A DNA stretch of 64,000 nt from DASVBE01 sp036375995 (GTDB lineage: Bacteria > Actinomycetota > Actinomycetes > Streptosporangiales > Streptosporangiaceae), in assembly GCA_036375995.1 (NCBI GenBank), contig DASVBE010000311.1, positions 15,213-79,212 on the forward strand, given 5' to 3'. Position 1 is the stretch's first letter. Every line of letters begins with the position of its first letter. Shown here piece after piece: positions 34,201 through 42,349 of this stretch. The translations under genes were made by a program, and so were the position numbers. Below the pieces are notes generated by a model, which did no database searches, was not told the origin of the DNA, and saw only the letters and a list, made by a program, of their open reading frames with translations.

Positions 34201-34461
34201 ATGACCAAGGACGAAGCAACCGCGCTCCTGGCGGAGGCACTGAACAGCATCGCCCCGGAGGTGGATCTCGGCGCCGTCGACCGTGACGTCCTCCTGCAGC
34301 AGGCGGCGGACATCGACTCGGTCAGTTTCACGGCCCTGGTGGCGGCCATCCATGACCGGGCCGGCATCCAGATCCCCGTCCGGGATTATCCGAAGCTGGC
34401 CACGGTCAACTCCTTCGTGGCCTACCTGATGTCGGCGCGGCGCCCGGCAGATTCCCGCTGA
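34201..34461 (+). CDS. Second acyl carrier protein
   Basis: An 86-residue phosphopantetheine carrier with ADIDSVSFTALVAAIHD (Ser40 as the attachment site) and the C-terminal DYPKLATVNSFVAYL typical of stand-alone carriers; the first ACP ends with the related DYPQLATLASAVKFL. ATG 34201 follows GGGGAAG at good spacing; ATG 34183 is in frame. The shared D-Y-P-x-L-A-T signature suggests that the two ACPs arose by duplication and serve the same acyl pathway. It sits alone behind the divergent promoter region. Confidence 0.82.
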   Translation: MTKDEATALLAEALNSIAPEVDLGAVDRDVLLQQAADIDSVSFTALVAAIHDRAGIQIPVRDYPKLATVNSFVAYLMSARRPADSR

Positions 34462-34488
34462 CCGTTCCGGCGGGCCGTGAGCGCTGGC

Positions 34489-35238
34489 CTAGCCGGTGAT
34501 CCGGATCCGGAGACGGCGGAAGCCCTTGCCCTTGTTCTCGATCTTGGCGACCTCGATGCGGCCGATCTGGCTGGTGGTGGCCACGTGGGTGCCGCCGTCG
34601 GCCTGCTGGTCGAGGCCGACGATGTCGATGATGCGCACCTCTTTGACCTCGGGCGGAACCAGGTTGGTCGCGGTGCGGATGATGTCGGGCAGGGCGAAGG
34701 CCTCGTCCCTGGGCAGCACCCGGGCGACGATGGCGCGGCCGGCCGCGATCTCGGTGTTGCAGGCGTTCTCGACCGCTTCCTTGAAGCCGGGCGGGACCTC
34801 GGGCAGGTCGAAGTCCATGCGGGCCACGCCGGGCTCCATGTTGCCGCCGGTGACCAGCGAGCCGTAGTCGCGGAACACCACGCCGCACAGGACGTGCAGG
34901 CCGGAGTGGGTGCGCATGAGCGCGGTCCGGCGCTCGTCCTCGACCGCGCCGCGGACCGCGGTGCCCGGCGGCGGCACGGGGTCGCCCTCGGCGGCCAGCA
35001 GGTACAGATCGTCGCCCTTGCGCGCGCCCACGATGCGGGTCTGCACGCCGCCCCACAGCAGCACGCCGTGGTCCGGCGGCTGGCCGCCGCCACCCGGGTA
35101 GAAGGCCGACTGGTCGAGCACGATGCCGTCGTCGCCGGACGCCAGCACGGTGGCGTCCCATTCACGGAGGGTCTGGTCGTCCAGTTCGAGGCGGTGCGTC
35201 CGCCATGCGGTCTCGCTCACGGAGCCGAGCTTAACCAT
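34489..35238 (-). CDS. Alanyl-tRNA editing protein (AlaX type)
   Basis: A stand-alone trans-editing hydrolase that clears mis-acylated tRNA-Ala (for example Ser- or Gly-tRNA-Ala). The 249-residue product has SAFYPGGGGQPPDHG at the start of the AlaRS-like editing domain, the metal-binding HSGLH (in MRTHSGLHVL) and the second-site GGTHVATTSQIG. ATG 35238 is used; GTG 35220 is an alternative, and neither has a strong ribosome site. It converges on the second ACP gene with 27 bp between. With tilS, dtd and lysS it adds to a translation-fidelity theme. Confidence 0.88.
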   Translation of the reverse strand: MVKLGSVSETAWRTHRLELDDQTLREWDATVLASGDDGIVLDQSAFYPGGGGQPPDHGVLLWGGVQTRIVGARKGDDLYLLAAEGDPVPPPGTAVRGAVEDERRTALMRTHSGLHVLCGVVFRDYGSLVTGGNMEPGVARMDFDLPEVPPGFKEAVENACNTEIAAGRAIVARVLPRDEAFALPDIIRTATNLVPPEVKEVRIIDIVGLDQQADGGTHVATTSQIGRIEVAKIENKGKGFRRLRIRITG

Positions 35239-35279
35239 ACCCGTGGCGCTGGACCGGCGCCGGGCGCGGGTCTGGGCGT

Positions 35280-35633
35280 CTACCAGGGGCCGTAAGGGCC
35301 CTGGCGGGACGAGCCGGAGCCGCCACCGCGGAACTCCCTGACCCGTGGGCGCACGTCGGTCAGGTACACGGCCGCAGCCACGAACGCGGCCACGGACAGG
35401 ATGCCGATGGCGGCGAACCCGGAGGACGCCGCCGTGCCAAGCCCGATCGCCGTCGCCACACCGGTGATGATCAGCCAGATCGGCTTGGTCTGCTTGCTGG
35501 CCGCCACGAAGGCCGCGGACGGCCGGCGGATGGCGTCGACGAAGGCCCACACTTCCACGATCAGTGCGGCCAGGGCCAGCACCTCGAAGAACCAGCTGAG
35601 CGCGGAATACGCACCCGGGTTGCTGAAAATCAC
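35280..35633 (-). CDS. DUF2516 family membrane protein
   Basis: A 117-residue protein with about three transmembrane helices (roughly residues 12-33, 50-66 and 72-92) and a Gly/Ser/Tyr-rich cytosolic tail ending QGPYGPW. The sequence pattern, including FVDAIRRPSAAFVAASKQTKPIW, matches the actinobacterial DUF2516 family. The start is GTG 35633. Function is unknown. Confidence 0.85.
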   Translation of the reverse strand: MIFSNPGAYSALSWFFEVLALAALIVEVWAFVDAIRRPSAAFVAASKQTKPIWLIITGVATAIGLGTAASSGFAAIGILSVAAFVAAAVYLTDVRPRVREFRGGGSGSSRQGPYGPW

Positions 35634-35697
35634 TCTGCCAGGCTATCCGCTGCGGGCCGCGACTTGGAACGGTACGCAGCGGTCTGCCGGGGCAAGG

Positions 35698-36576
35698 TCA
35701 GCGCGCCGGGATCGCCAGCATGGCGCGGGCCTCGCCGGTGCTCATCGCGGGCCGCTGGGCCAGCTCAGCCAGCTCCGCCGCGCGGGTGACCAGCTCGGCG
35801 TTGCTGGCCACCGGGCGGCCGCGGGCGAACGTGACCGTATCCTCCATGCCGACCCGCAGATGCCCGGCCGACGCCACCGCGGCCAGCATGACCGGCAGCG
35901 AGGTCCGGCCGACCCCGGTGGCCGACCAGGTCGCCCCGGCGGGCAGCGCGGCCGCGGCCTGGACCACCTGCTCGGCCGTGCCCGGCATACCGCCGGGCAC
36001 GCCCATCACCAGGTCGCAGTGTACGTGCCCGCCCGCGGGCGGCCCGAGCTCGTCGAGCAGCCGGTGCAGCGCGGCCACCTGGCCCATGTCGAACAGCTCG
36101 AACTCCGGCACCACGCCGGTCGCCTGGGTCTTCGCGTACAGCTCCTTCATGAACGGCCACGGGTTGCTGAAGACCTCGTCGCCGAAGTTCACCGTGCCGC
36201 AGGTCAGCGAGCAGGCGTCGGGTGCCGCGTCGAGCACCGCCAGCCGCGGCCCGAACCCGTCGCTGACCGCCCCGCCGGTGGACAGCTGGACGATCAGGCT
36301 GGTCGCCTCCCGCACCGCCTGCACGGTGTCCTTGAGCCGGGTCAGGTCCAGGGTGGGCCGCGCATCAGCGTCCCGGATGTGGATGTGGATCACGGCGGCG
36401 CCGGCGGCCTCGCAGTCGACCGCGGTGGTAACCAGCTCGTCCAGGGTGACCGGGAGCGCGGGCACCCTGGCCTTGTCCAGCTCGGCCCCGGTCGGGGCGA
36501 CGGTGATCAGCGTGGCGGCGCGGCCCGGCGGGCGGCCGGCCTGGCTGGGCGGGCGGGAAGCCGATGCGGTGGTCAT
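35698..36576 (-). CDS. BKACE family protein (3-keto-5-aminohexanoate cleavage enzyme type, DUF849)
   Basis: These zinc-dependent TIM-barrel enzymes split beta-keto acids with acetyl-CoA, giving acetoacetate and a CoA ester. The 292-residue product shows the metal motif AVIHIHIRDADARPTLD, the conserved SLTCGTVNFGDEVFSNP, EFELFDMGQ, and HCDLVMGVPGGMPGT. The exact substrate is not predictable. Its ATG overlaps the stop of the truncated histidine-kinase frame on the same strand. Confidence 0.9.
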   Translation of the reverse strand: MTTASASRPPSQAGRPPGRAATLITVAPTGAELDKARVPALPVTLDELVTTAVDCEAAGAAVIHIHIRDADARPTLDLTRLKDTVQAVREATSLIVQLSTGGAVSDGFGPRLAVLDAAPDACSLTCGTVNFGDEVFSNPWPFMKELYAKTQATGVVPEFELFDMGQVAALHRLLDELGPPAGGHVHCDLVMGVPGGMPGTAEQVVQAAAALPAGATWSATGVGRTSLPVMLAAVASAGHLRVGMEDTVTFARGRPVASNAELVTRAAELAELAQRPAMSTGEARAMLAIPAR

Positions 36577-36896
36577 GAACGGAAGGATGCCTGCCCAGCA
36601 GGAACGCGGGCAAGCGCCGGCGCCGGCGGGGTCACCGTGGGCAGGGCGAGCGTGACCCGCAGCCCGTGCGGCTCGCTGGGCTCCGCCCGCACCGTTCCGT
36701 GGTGAGCCGCGGCGATCGCGGCCACGATGGCCAGGCCGAGCCCTGATCCCTGGCGCTGCGGCGGGGCGCCCGCCCGGTAGAACCGGTCGAAGATCCGCGG
36801 CAGCTCGGCGGGCGGCACGCCGGGACCGTCGTCGCTCACCTCGATGCGGACCATGCCGTCGTGGGCCGCCGCGGTGATCCGGTCGGCCTGCGCGCG
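36573..36896 (-). pseudogene. Remnant of a sensor histidine kinase (C-terminal half of the ATPase domain)
   Basis: The frame encodes VRIEVSDDGPGVP (G1 box), LPRIFDRFYR (F box) and GSGLGLAIVAAIAAAH (G2 box), then a short tail. All of these belong to the HATPase_c domain. The N box, the phospho-accepting His region, sensor and membrane parts are missing. The frame remains open a little further upstream (about to 36896) but homology stops; on the other strand a different truncated gene begins at the same point. The ATG at 36854 would give only 93 residues without a complete ATP site. The best reading is a broken gene left by a deletion or rearrangement. Its stop overlaps the start of the BKACE gene. 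Confidence 0.8.
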
Positions 36897-37385
36897 GCGA
36901 ACGCCCTGGTGTTCGGCAATCTCAACGGGAATCTCGAGCTCGGCCTGGTCGGGACCATGCTCTTCGAAGCGCGGGACTGGGCCGACTCCGATCCGCGGGT
37001 GCTCAGAGTGCAGCGGGCCTGGTCAGCCTGCATGGTCCAGCACAAGCTGAGCTATAAGTCGACCGTCGACCTGGAGGCGGACCGGATCTGGCCGAACCCG
37101 CCGACGCGGGCCGAGATCACGACCGCGGTGGCGGACGTGCGCTGCAATCACCAGGTCAACCTGACGAACACCTACCTCACCGTGGAGGCCGCCTACCAGC
37201 ACGCCGTGCTGACCCAGAACACGCCCGACGTTCAGCAGTCGCAGGCTGACTTCGCGACCATGCAGCAGCGCGCGGAGCAGGTGCTCGCGCTGCCCGCGGC
37301 TGATGTCCTGCGGCTCAGCCGGGCCCAGGTCGCCGTGGTCAGCTCCCTCCTGGTGCCCCGGGTTCACAGCCACGACGGAACGTGA
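36897..37385 (+). pseudogene. C-terminal remnant of an exported-type actinobacterial protein
   Basis: The plus-strand frame (open from 36861) reads ALVFGNLNGNLELGLVGT, then RAWSACMVQHKLSYKS, RAEITTAVADVRCNHQVNLT and a helical end. W-x-x-C-M followed about 45 residues later by A-D-V-x-C is a pattern I recall from secreted lipoproteins of streptomycetes and relatives, with two cysteines that may pair. No signal peptide or lipobox is present because the N-terminal part is missing; the frame starts at the kinase remnant. The family name is uncertain. It ends 51 bp before dtd. Confidence 0.6.
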
Positions 37386-37436
37386 CCGGCCTGGTCGTCG
37401 GTGGGGTTCAGCGGGGGCATGGGATGATGCCGAGCC

Positions 37437-37862
37437 ATGCGAGCGGTGGTCCAGCGGGCAAGCACGGCAAGCGTCGAGGTGGCGGGGCAGGCGGTGAGCC
37501 GCCTGCCCCGCCCCGGCCTGGTCGTGCTGCTCGGCGTGACCCACACCGACACCGCCGCGCAGGCGGCCGCGCTGGCCAGGAAGATCTATCAGCTGCGGAT
37601 CCTGCCCGGCGAGAAGTCCGCTGCGGACACCGCCGCGCCGCTGCTGGTGGTCAGCCAGTTCACGCTGTACGGGGAGACCAGCAAGGGCCGCCGGCCGACC
37701 TGGCAGGCGGCCGCGCCGGGCCCGGTGGCGCAGCCGCTGGTGGGCGCCTTCGTGGCCGCGCTGCGGGAGGCCGGCGCCGAGGTGGAGACCGGCATCTTCG
37801 GTGCCGACATGCAGGTCATGCTGGTCAACGACGGACCGGTGACGCTGATCCTGGAGGGGTAA
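37437..37862 (+). CDS. dtd: D-aminoacyl-tRNA deacylase
   Basis: Dtd hydrolyses D-aminoacyl-tRNAs (and Gly-tRNA-Ala), protecting translation. The 141-residue product has the conserved MRAVVQRASTASVEV start, the active-site SQFTLYG motif and the Gly-cisPro-containing NDGPVTLILE, all at usual positions. It overlaps the convergent sugar-isomerase gene by 38 bp at the 3' ends. Confidence 0.95.
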   Translation: MRAVVQRASTASVEVAGQAVSRLPRPGLVVLLGVTHTDTAAQAAALARKIYQLRILPGEKSAADTAAPLLVVSQFTLYGETSKGRRPTWQAAAPGPVAQPLVGAFVAALREAGAEVETGIFGADMQVMLVNDGPVTLILEG

Positions 37863-38685
37863 CGGCGCCACCGCCGGGCAGGTCGTCCTGGCCCAGGTTG
37901 TGCCGGGTGAAGGCGAGCGCCTCGGCCAGATCGCCGCGCCGTTCCTGGCTGCTGGCCGCGCGGCGGGTGTTGACCTCGAGCACCACCATGCCGCGGTAGC
38001 CGCTGCCGCGCAGCTGCTGGAGCAGCTCGGCGCAGGGCTGGAAGCCCCGGCCCGGGACCAGGTGCTCGTCCGGCAGCCCCATTTTGGTGCCGTCGGCCAT
38101 GTGCACGTGGGCCAGCCGCGGGCCCAGCTCCGCGGCCATGGCCAGGGCGTCGGACCCGGACACGGCGGTGTGCGACAGGTCAAGAGTGGCGTGCTTGACG
38201 TCCATCTCGGCCGGGTTCCAGTGCGGCGCGTAGGCGGCCACCTCGGCGCCGCGGGACAGCGGGTACAGGTTCTCCACCGCGAACACGATGCCGGTCTCGT
38301 CGCCCAGGCTGGCCAGGCCGGCCTCGAAGTCCCTGGCGTAGTCCCGCTGCCAGCGGAACGGCGGGTGCACCACGACCACCCCGGCGCCCAGCTCGGCGGC
38401 GACTGCGGCGGCGCGCTTCAGCTTTCCCCACGGCTCGCGTCCCCACACCCGCTGGGTGATCAGCAGGCAGGGGGCGTGCACGGCCAGCACCGGGACCTGG
38501 TGGTAGTCCGAGAGCCGGGCCAGGATGGCCGCGTCCTGGCTGATCAGCTCGGTGGAGACCATGACCTCGACGCCGTCGTAGCCGAGCTGGGCGGCCATCT
38601 CGAAGGCCTCGGGGGTCTTCTCCGGGAACACCGACGCGCTGGACAGGGCCACCAGCGGACCGCGGTGGGCCGTGTGGCGAGTCAC
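37825..38685 (-). CDS. Sugar phosphate isomerase/epimerase (xylose isomerase-like TIM barrel)
   Basis: The 286-residue AP-endonuclease-2-type TIM barrel has SSASVFPEKTPEAFEMAAQL, AVENLYPLSRG, the metal-ligand-containing LDLSHTAVSG and HVHMADGTKMG. The substrate is unknown; this superfamily includes sugar isomerases, epimerases and dehydratases. The start is GTG 38685, divergent from radA with 69 bp between. The last 38 bp lie opposite the end of dtd, adding a disordered tail (DDLPGGGAVTPPGSASPVRR). Confidence 0.85.
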   Translation of the reverse strand: MTRHTAHRGPLVALSSASVFPEKTPEAFEMAAQLGYDGVEVMVSTELISQDAAILARLSDYHQVPVLAVHAPCLLITQRVWGREPWGKLKRAAAVAAELGAGVVVVHPPFRWQRDYARDFEAGLASLGDETGIVFAVENLYPLSRGAEVAAYAPHWNPAEMDVKHATLDLSHTAVSGSDALAMAAELGPRLAHVHMADGTKMGLPDEHLVPGRGFQPCAELLQQLRGSGYRGMVVLEVNTRRAASSQERRGDLAEALAFTRHNLGQDDLPGGGAVTPPGSASPVRR

Positions 38686-38754
38686 GGCGTCAGCTTATGC
38701 CGCCGCGCGGGCTGCCGGCGCGGGGCTGTCGGTCCCCGCCGTTACGCTGCGGTC

Positions 38755-40164
38755 ATGGCGAAGTCACCGGCCGCGCTGTTCCAGTGCTCGGAATGCGGGT
38801 GGCGCACGATGCGGTGGGCCGGCCGGTGCGGCGACTGCCAGGGCTGGGGCACGGTCGCCGAGGTCAAGGTCCCGCCCGCGGCGGCGCGGCCGGGGTCGCG
38901 CAGCGGCAGCCGGGCCGGGGCCGCCGCCGCGGCGGCCTCCGCGCCGGCCGTGCCGATCACCGAGATCGACGTCAGCGCGGCCGCGGCCCGGCCCACCGGG
39001 CTCGAGGAGCTCGACCGGGTGCTGGGCGGCGGCCTGGTGCCCGGCGCGGTCGTCCTGCTGGCCGGCGAGCCGGGCGTGGGCAAGTCCACCCTGCTGCTCG
39101 AGGCCGGCTCGCTGGCCGCCGAGACCGGCCCGGTGCTGTACGTCACCGGCGAGGAGTCGGCGGCCCAGGTACGGCTGCGGGCCAGCCGGGTCGGCGCGGT
39201 CAGCCCGAAGCTCTTCCTGGCCGCCGAGACCGACCTGGCCGCGCTGCTCGAGCACGTCGAGGCCGTTGGCCCGGGGCTGCTGATCGTCGACTCGGTGCAG
39301 ACCATCACCGCCGCGGGCGTCGACGGCACGCCCGGCGGCGTCACCCAGATCCGCGAGATCACCGCCGCGCTGATCGCGGTGGCCAAGCAGCGGATGCTGA
39401 CCACCGTGCTCGTCGGCCACGTCACCAAGGACGGCTCGATCGCGGGCCCGCGGGCGCTCGAGCACCTGGTCGACGTCGTCCTGCAGTTCGACGGCGACCG
39501 GAACTCCCCGCTCCGCACGGTGCGCGCGCTGAAGAACCGGTACGGCCCGACGGACGAGTTCGGCTGTTTCGAGCTGGGCGAATCCGGGCTGACCGGCCTG
39601 CCGGACCCGAGCGGGCTGTTCCTGTCGCAGCTGGCCGAGCCGGTGCCCGGCACCTGCGTCACGGTCACCATGGAGGGCCGCCGCCCGCTGGTCGCCGAGG
39701 TGCAGACGCTGGTCTGCCCGGCCACCGCCGAGGTCCCGCGCCGGGTCACCTCCGGCCTCGACAACGCCCGGGTCGGCATGATCCTCGCCGTGCTGCAGCG
39801 CCGGGCCGGCGCCTCGATCGGCCGCCAGGACGTCTACGCCGCGACTGTCGGCGGCGTCCGCCTCACCGAGCCGTCGGTGGATCTCGCCGTCGCCCTGGCC
39901 GTGGCCAGCGCGGCAGCCGACCTCAGCATCCCCCGCAAGGTCGTGGCGATCGGCGAGGTCGGCCTGGCCGGCGAGATCCGCCGGGTCCCCGGGATCTCCC
40001 GCCGCCTGGCCGAGGCCGAGCGGATGGGGTTCCGCTGCGCGATCGTCCCGCCGGGCTCCGGCGGCCTGCCGGCCGGCCCGGGGGCCGTGAACGGCTCCGG
40101 TCCCCTCACCGACATCCGCGAGGCCAGCGACGTGCGCACCGCCATCGCCGCCGCCCTGGGCTGA
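38755..40164 (+). CDS. radA: DNA repair protein RadA (Sms)
   Basis: RadA is a RecA-like helicase that processes branched recombination intermediates. The 469-residue product has the N-terminal zinc finger (CSEC at 11-14 and CGDC at 25-28), Walker A GEPGVGKST, Walker B GLLIVDSVQTI, the RadA-specific KNRYG motif (usually KNRFG), and a C-terminal Lon-like domain. ATG 38755 was chosen because the zinc finger begins ten residues in. radA usually sits beside disA, with which it interacts in B. subtilis; here an accessory segment of 13.7 kb separates them. Confidence 0.96.
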   Translation: MAKSPAALFQCSECGWRTMRWAGRCGDCQGWGTVAEVKVPPAAARPGSRSGSRAGAAAAAASAPAVPITEIDVSAAAARPTGLEELDRVLGGGLVPGAVVLLAGEPGVGKSTLLLEAGSLAAETGPVLYVTGEESAAQVRLRASRVGAVSPKLFLAAETDLAALLEHVEAVGPGLLIVDSVQTITAAGVDGTPGGVTQIREITAALIAVAKQRMLTTVLVGHVTKDGSIAGPRALEHLVDVVLQFDGDRNSPLRTVRALKNRYGPTDEFGCFELGESGLTGLPDPSGLFLSQLAEPVPGTCVTVTMEGRRPLVAEVQTLVCPATAEVPRRVTSGLDNARVGMILAVLQRRAGASIGRQDVYAATVGGVRLTEPSVDLAVALAVASAAADLSIPRKVVAIGEVGLAGEIRRVPGISRRLAEAERMGFRCAIVPPGSGGLPAGPGAVNGSGPLTDIREASDVRTAIAAALG

Positions 40165-40179
40165 CCGGGGAGCCGGCGG

Positions 40180-41199
40180 CTACTGGTACTGGCTGATGAC
40201 TGAGTCGCCGAACCGGGCCATCTCCTCCCGCTGCGGGGAGAACTGCAGCAGCATCAGGCCCACCCCGGCGTCCTCGTACGCCCGGAGCCGGTCGGTGATC
40301 TGCTGCGGGGTGCCGATCAGGCCGCTGCGCAGGCCCCGGTTGGACACGCTGTACTCCTCCAGCGACACCCGGGATTCGAGCTGCGAGCCCTCCACGAAGT
40401 CCTGGTAGGACGCGTACGCCTCGGGCGAGGACCGGACGTCGAGGATCCGGTTCAGCTCGGCCTGGGCCTCCTCCTCGGTGTCCCGGCAGATCACGTAGCC
40501 GGACACGCCGAACACCATCGGCGGCTGCCCGGCCTCCGCCCGGCGGCCGTTCAGGTCGGCCACCTTGCCCGCGATGACCTCGGGGGCGTCGCCGTGCATC
40601 ACGTACGCGTCGGCCTGGGCCGCGATGACCTCCTTGGCCTTGGGCGACTCGCCGCCCATGTAGACCATCGGCGGCCGGGACGGCTTGGGCTCGAGCACGG
40701 CCCCGTCCAGCTGGTACAGCGGGCCCGAGTGGGTCACGGTGTCCTCGCGGAGCAGCCGCCCGACCACGTCCAGCCATTCCTGCGTCCGCGCGTACCGGGC
40801 GTCGTGCACGTCGAACGGCGCGCCGTACTGCGCGGCCTCGTCCTTCCACCAGGACGACACCACGTTCAGCGACACGCGGCCCGGGGCGATCACGTCCAGC
40901 GTGGAGAGGGCCTTGGCAGTCAGCGACGGCGAATGGTAGTTGGGCCGGACCGCGAGCATCAGCTCCAGCGTACGGGTCGCCGCGGCGATGGCCGGGGCCA
41001 GCGTCCAGCAGTCCAGCGACGGCGCCCGGTGGCCCTTGATGTCGTTCAGGTTCAGCTCGGCGATCAGGCTCAGGCTGAACCCGGAGTCCTCGCTCGCCAC
41101 CGCCAGGTCCCGCAGGTACGGCCAGGCCACCGGCATCTGCTCGTCGGCCACGTTGCGCAGCCAGCCGCCGAAGATCGGCATCCAGTACCCGAAACGCAT
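40180..41199 (-). CDS. LLM-class flavin-dependent monooxygenase (SsuD/SfnG-like)
   Basis: A 339-residue bacterial-luciferase-like TIM barrel with FGYWMPIFGGWLRNV, LIAELNLNDIKG, the FMN-pocket SLNVVSSWWKDEAAQYG and PPMVYMGGESPKAKE. Relatives use FMNH2 to oxidise sulfonates or dimethyl sulfone, so sulfur scavenging is a reasonable guess. No flavin reductase or transporter is nearby. It is 42 bp downstream of the ATP-grasp gene and converges on radA with 15 bp between. Confidence 0.87.
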   Translation of the reverse strand: MRFGYWMPIFGGWLRNVADEQMPVAWPYLRDLAVASEDSGFSLSLIAELNLNDIKGHRAPSLDCWTLAPAIAAATRTLELMLAVRPNYHSPSLTAKALSTLDVIAPGRVSLNVVSSWWKDEAAQYGAPFDVHDARYARTQEWLDVVGRLLREDTVTHSGPLYQLDGAVLEPKPSRPPMVYMGGESPKAKEVIAAQADAYVMHGDAPEVIAGKVADLNGRRAEAGQPPMVFGVSGYVICRDTEEEAQAELNRILDVRSSPEAYASYQDFVEGSQLESRVSLEEYSVSNRGLRSGLIGTPQQITDRLRAYEDAGVGLMLLQFSPQREEMARFGDSVISQYQ

Positions 41200-41241
41200 C
41201 AGGGAACTCCTCTCCGGGCCCAGGCCCGGGTTCTTTCCGGA

Positions 41242-42201
41242 TTACGCTGCCTGGTCCGCGGAGCGCACCTGGTCGAGCAGGCCGCCGAGGTAGCGGGCCA
41301 CCGCGGGCAGCGCGGGGCGCGGGGCGGCAGCCTCGATGCCGGCGTTGTAATTGGTCGTCGTGTTCACGTCGTAGGTGACCAGCCGGCCGTCCGCGGTCTC
41401 GATGAACTCGAACCCGGCGATGCCGATCCCGTGCGCGGCGGCGAACTCCCGGTACCGGCCGATGACCGGGTGGTCGAACCCGTCCCGAAGCGCGAACAGG
41501 CTCGGCGCGGCTGCGTCCCGGGCAGCGCCAGGCCCAGCGCTGCCGGGCACCACCGCGCACGCGTCCGCCGGGCACAGCTCGAACCCGCCGCGCGCGGTGT
41601 CCGCGGTGAGCGCGTAGCGGAACTCGCCGCCGACGAACTCGGCCCGGGTGATGAACGGCGCGGCCGCGCGCAGGTACTCCTGCACCAGCGTGATGCCGTC
41701 GACCGGGGCCTCGTAGTCCGGCCCGGCCAGGTGCTCCGCCAGCTCCTCGTGGCTGGACCACAGCCGCACGCCCAGGCCCTTGCCGCCCTGGTTGTGCTTG
41801 GTGATGAACGGGGCGGGCATCATCGCGGCGGCGCCGGCCAGCCCGTCCCGGCCGGCCACCGCGATCGTGGCCGGCACGTCGAACCCGGCCGCGGCCAGCG
41901 CGGTGAGCTGGTCGACCTTGCTCATCTCCAGCTCGAGCACCCGGCGGCCGTTGACCACCACCCGGCCGTGCGCCTCCAGCCAGCACAGCACGCCGCGGGT
42001 CAGGTCCTTGGCGTACGGGTGACCGCGGGTGTGCGACGACGCGCTCATCCGGGACCAGAACACGCCGTCCGGCGGCGGCCCGGTCAGGTCCAGCACGCCG
42101 TCGCCGAGCAGCCACTGCTCGTGCGGCACCCCGGCGGCGTCGAAGGCCGCGCCGAGCGGTGCGTACCAGTCCGGGTTCTCGTGCAGGACGTGCACCTTCA
42201 T
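41242..42201 (-). CDS. ATP-grasp protein, RimK/glutathione synthetase-like
   Basis: The 319-residue product has an N-terminal nucleotide-like domain (MKVHVLHENPDWY), then the ATP-grasp core with SKVDQLTALAAAGFDVP, the ATP-binding lysine in PFITKHNQGGKGLGVRLW, the QEYL strand, and the metal-binding FEFIETADGRLVTYDVNTTT. Such enzymes ligate a carboxylate to an amine. ATG 42201 follows GGAGG at 9 nt; an upstream TTG would add six residues. It is paired with the flavin monooxygenase downstream, and no substrate is evident. Confidence 0.82.
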   Translation of the reverse strand: MKVHVLHENPDWYAPLGAAFDAAGVPHEQWLLGDGVLDLTGPPPDGVFWSRMSASSHTRGHPYAKDLTRGVLCWLEAHGRVVVNGRRVLELEMSKVDQLTALAAAGFDVPATIAVAGRDGLAGAAAMMPAPFITKHNQGGKGLGVRLWSSHEELAEHLAGPDYEAPVDGITLVQEYLRAAAPFITRAEFVGGEFRYALTADTARGGFELCPADACAVVPGSAGPGAARDAAAPSLFALRDGFDHPVIGRYREFAAAHGIGIAGFEFIETADGRLVTYDVNTTTNYNAGIEAAAPRPALPAVARYLGGLLDQVRSADQAA

Positions 42202-42349
42202 CCGCGGCAACCTCCGCAACCCGCCTCGCCTGGCCCCAGCATCAGGGTAAGCGACGGGATCACGCGCGCCCCGGGGCGGCTCCGGTCCGGGCGGCGGCCC
42301 GCTGAACCGGCTGCGTAACCCATCCAGCAGAGGCTGGCGTCGCCGGAAC

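Noticed and set aside
36855..36900. A mobile element at the kinase/exported-protein junction.
   Set aside because: No transposase or integrase frame and no inverted repeats were seen around the junction.
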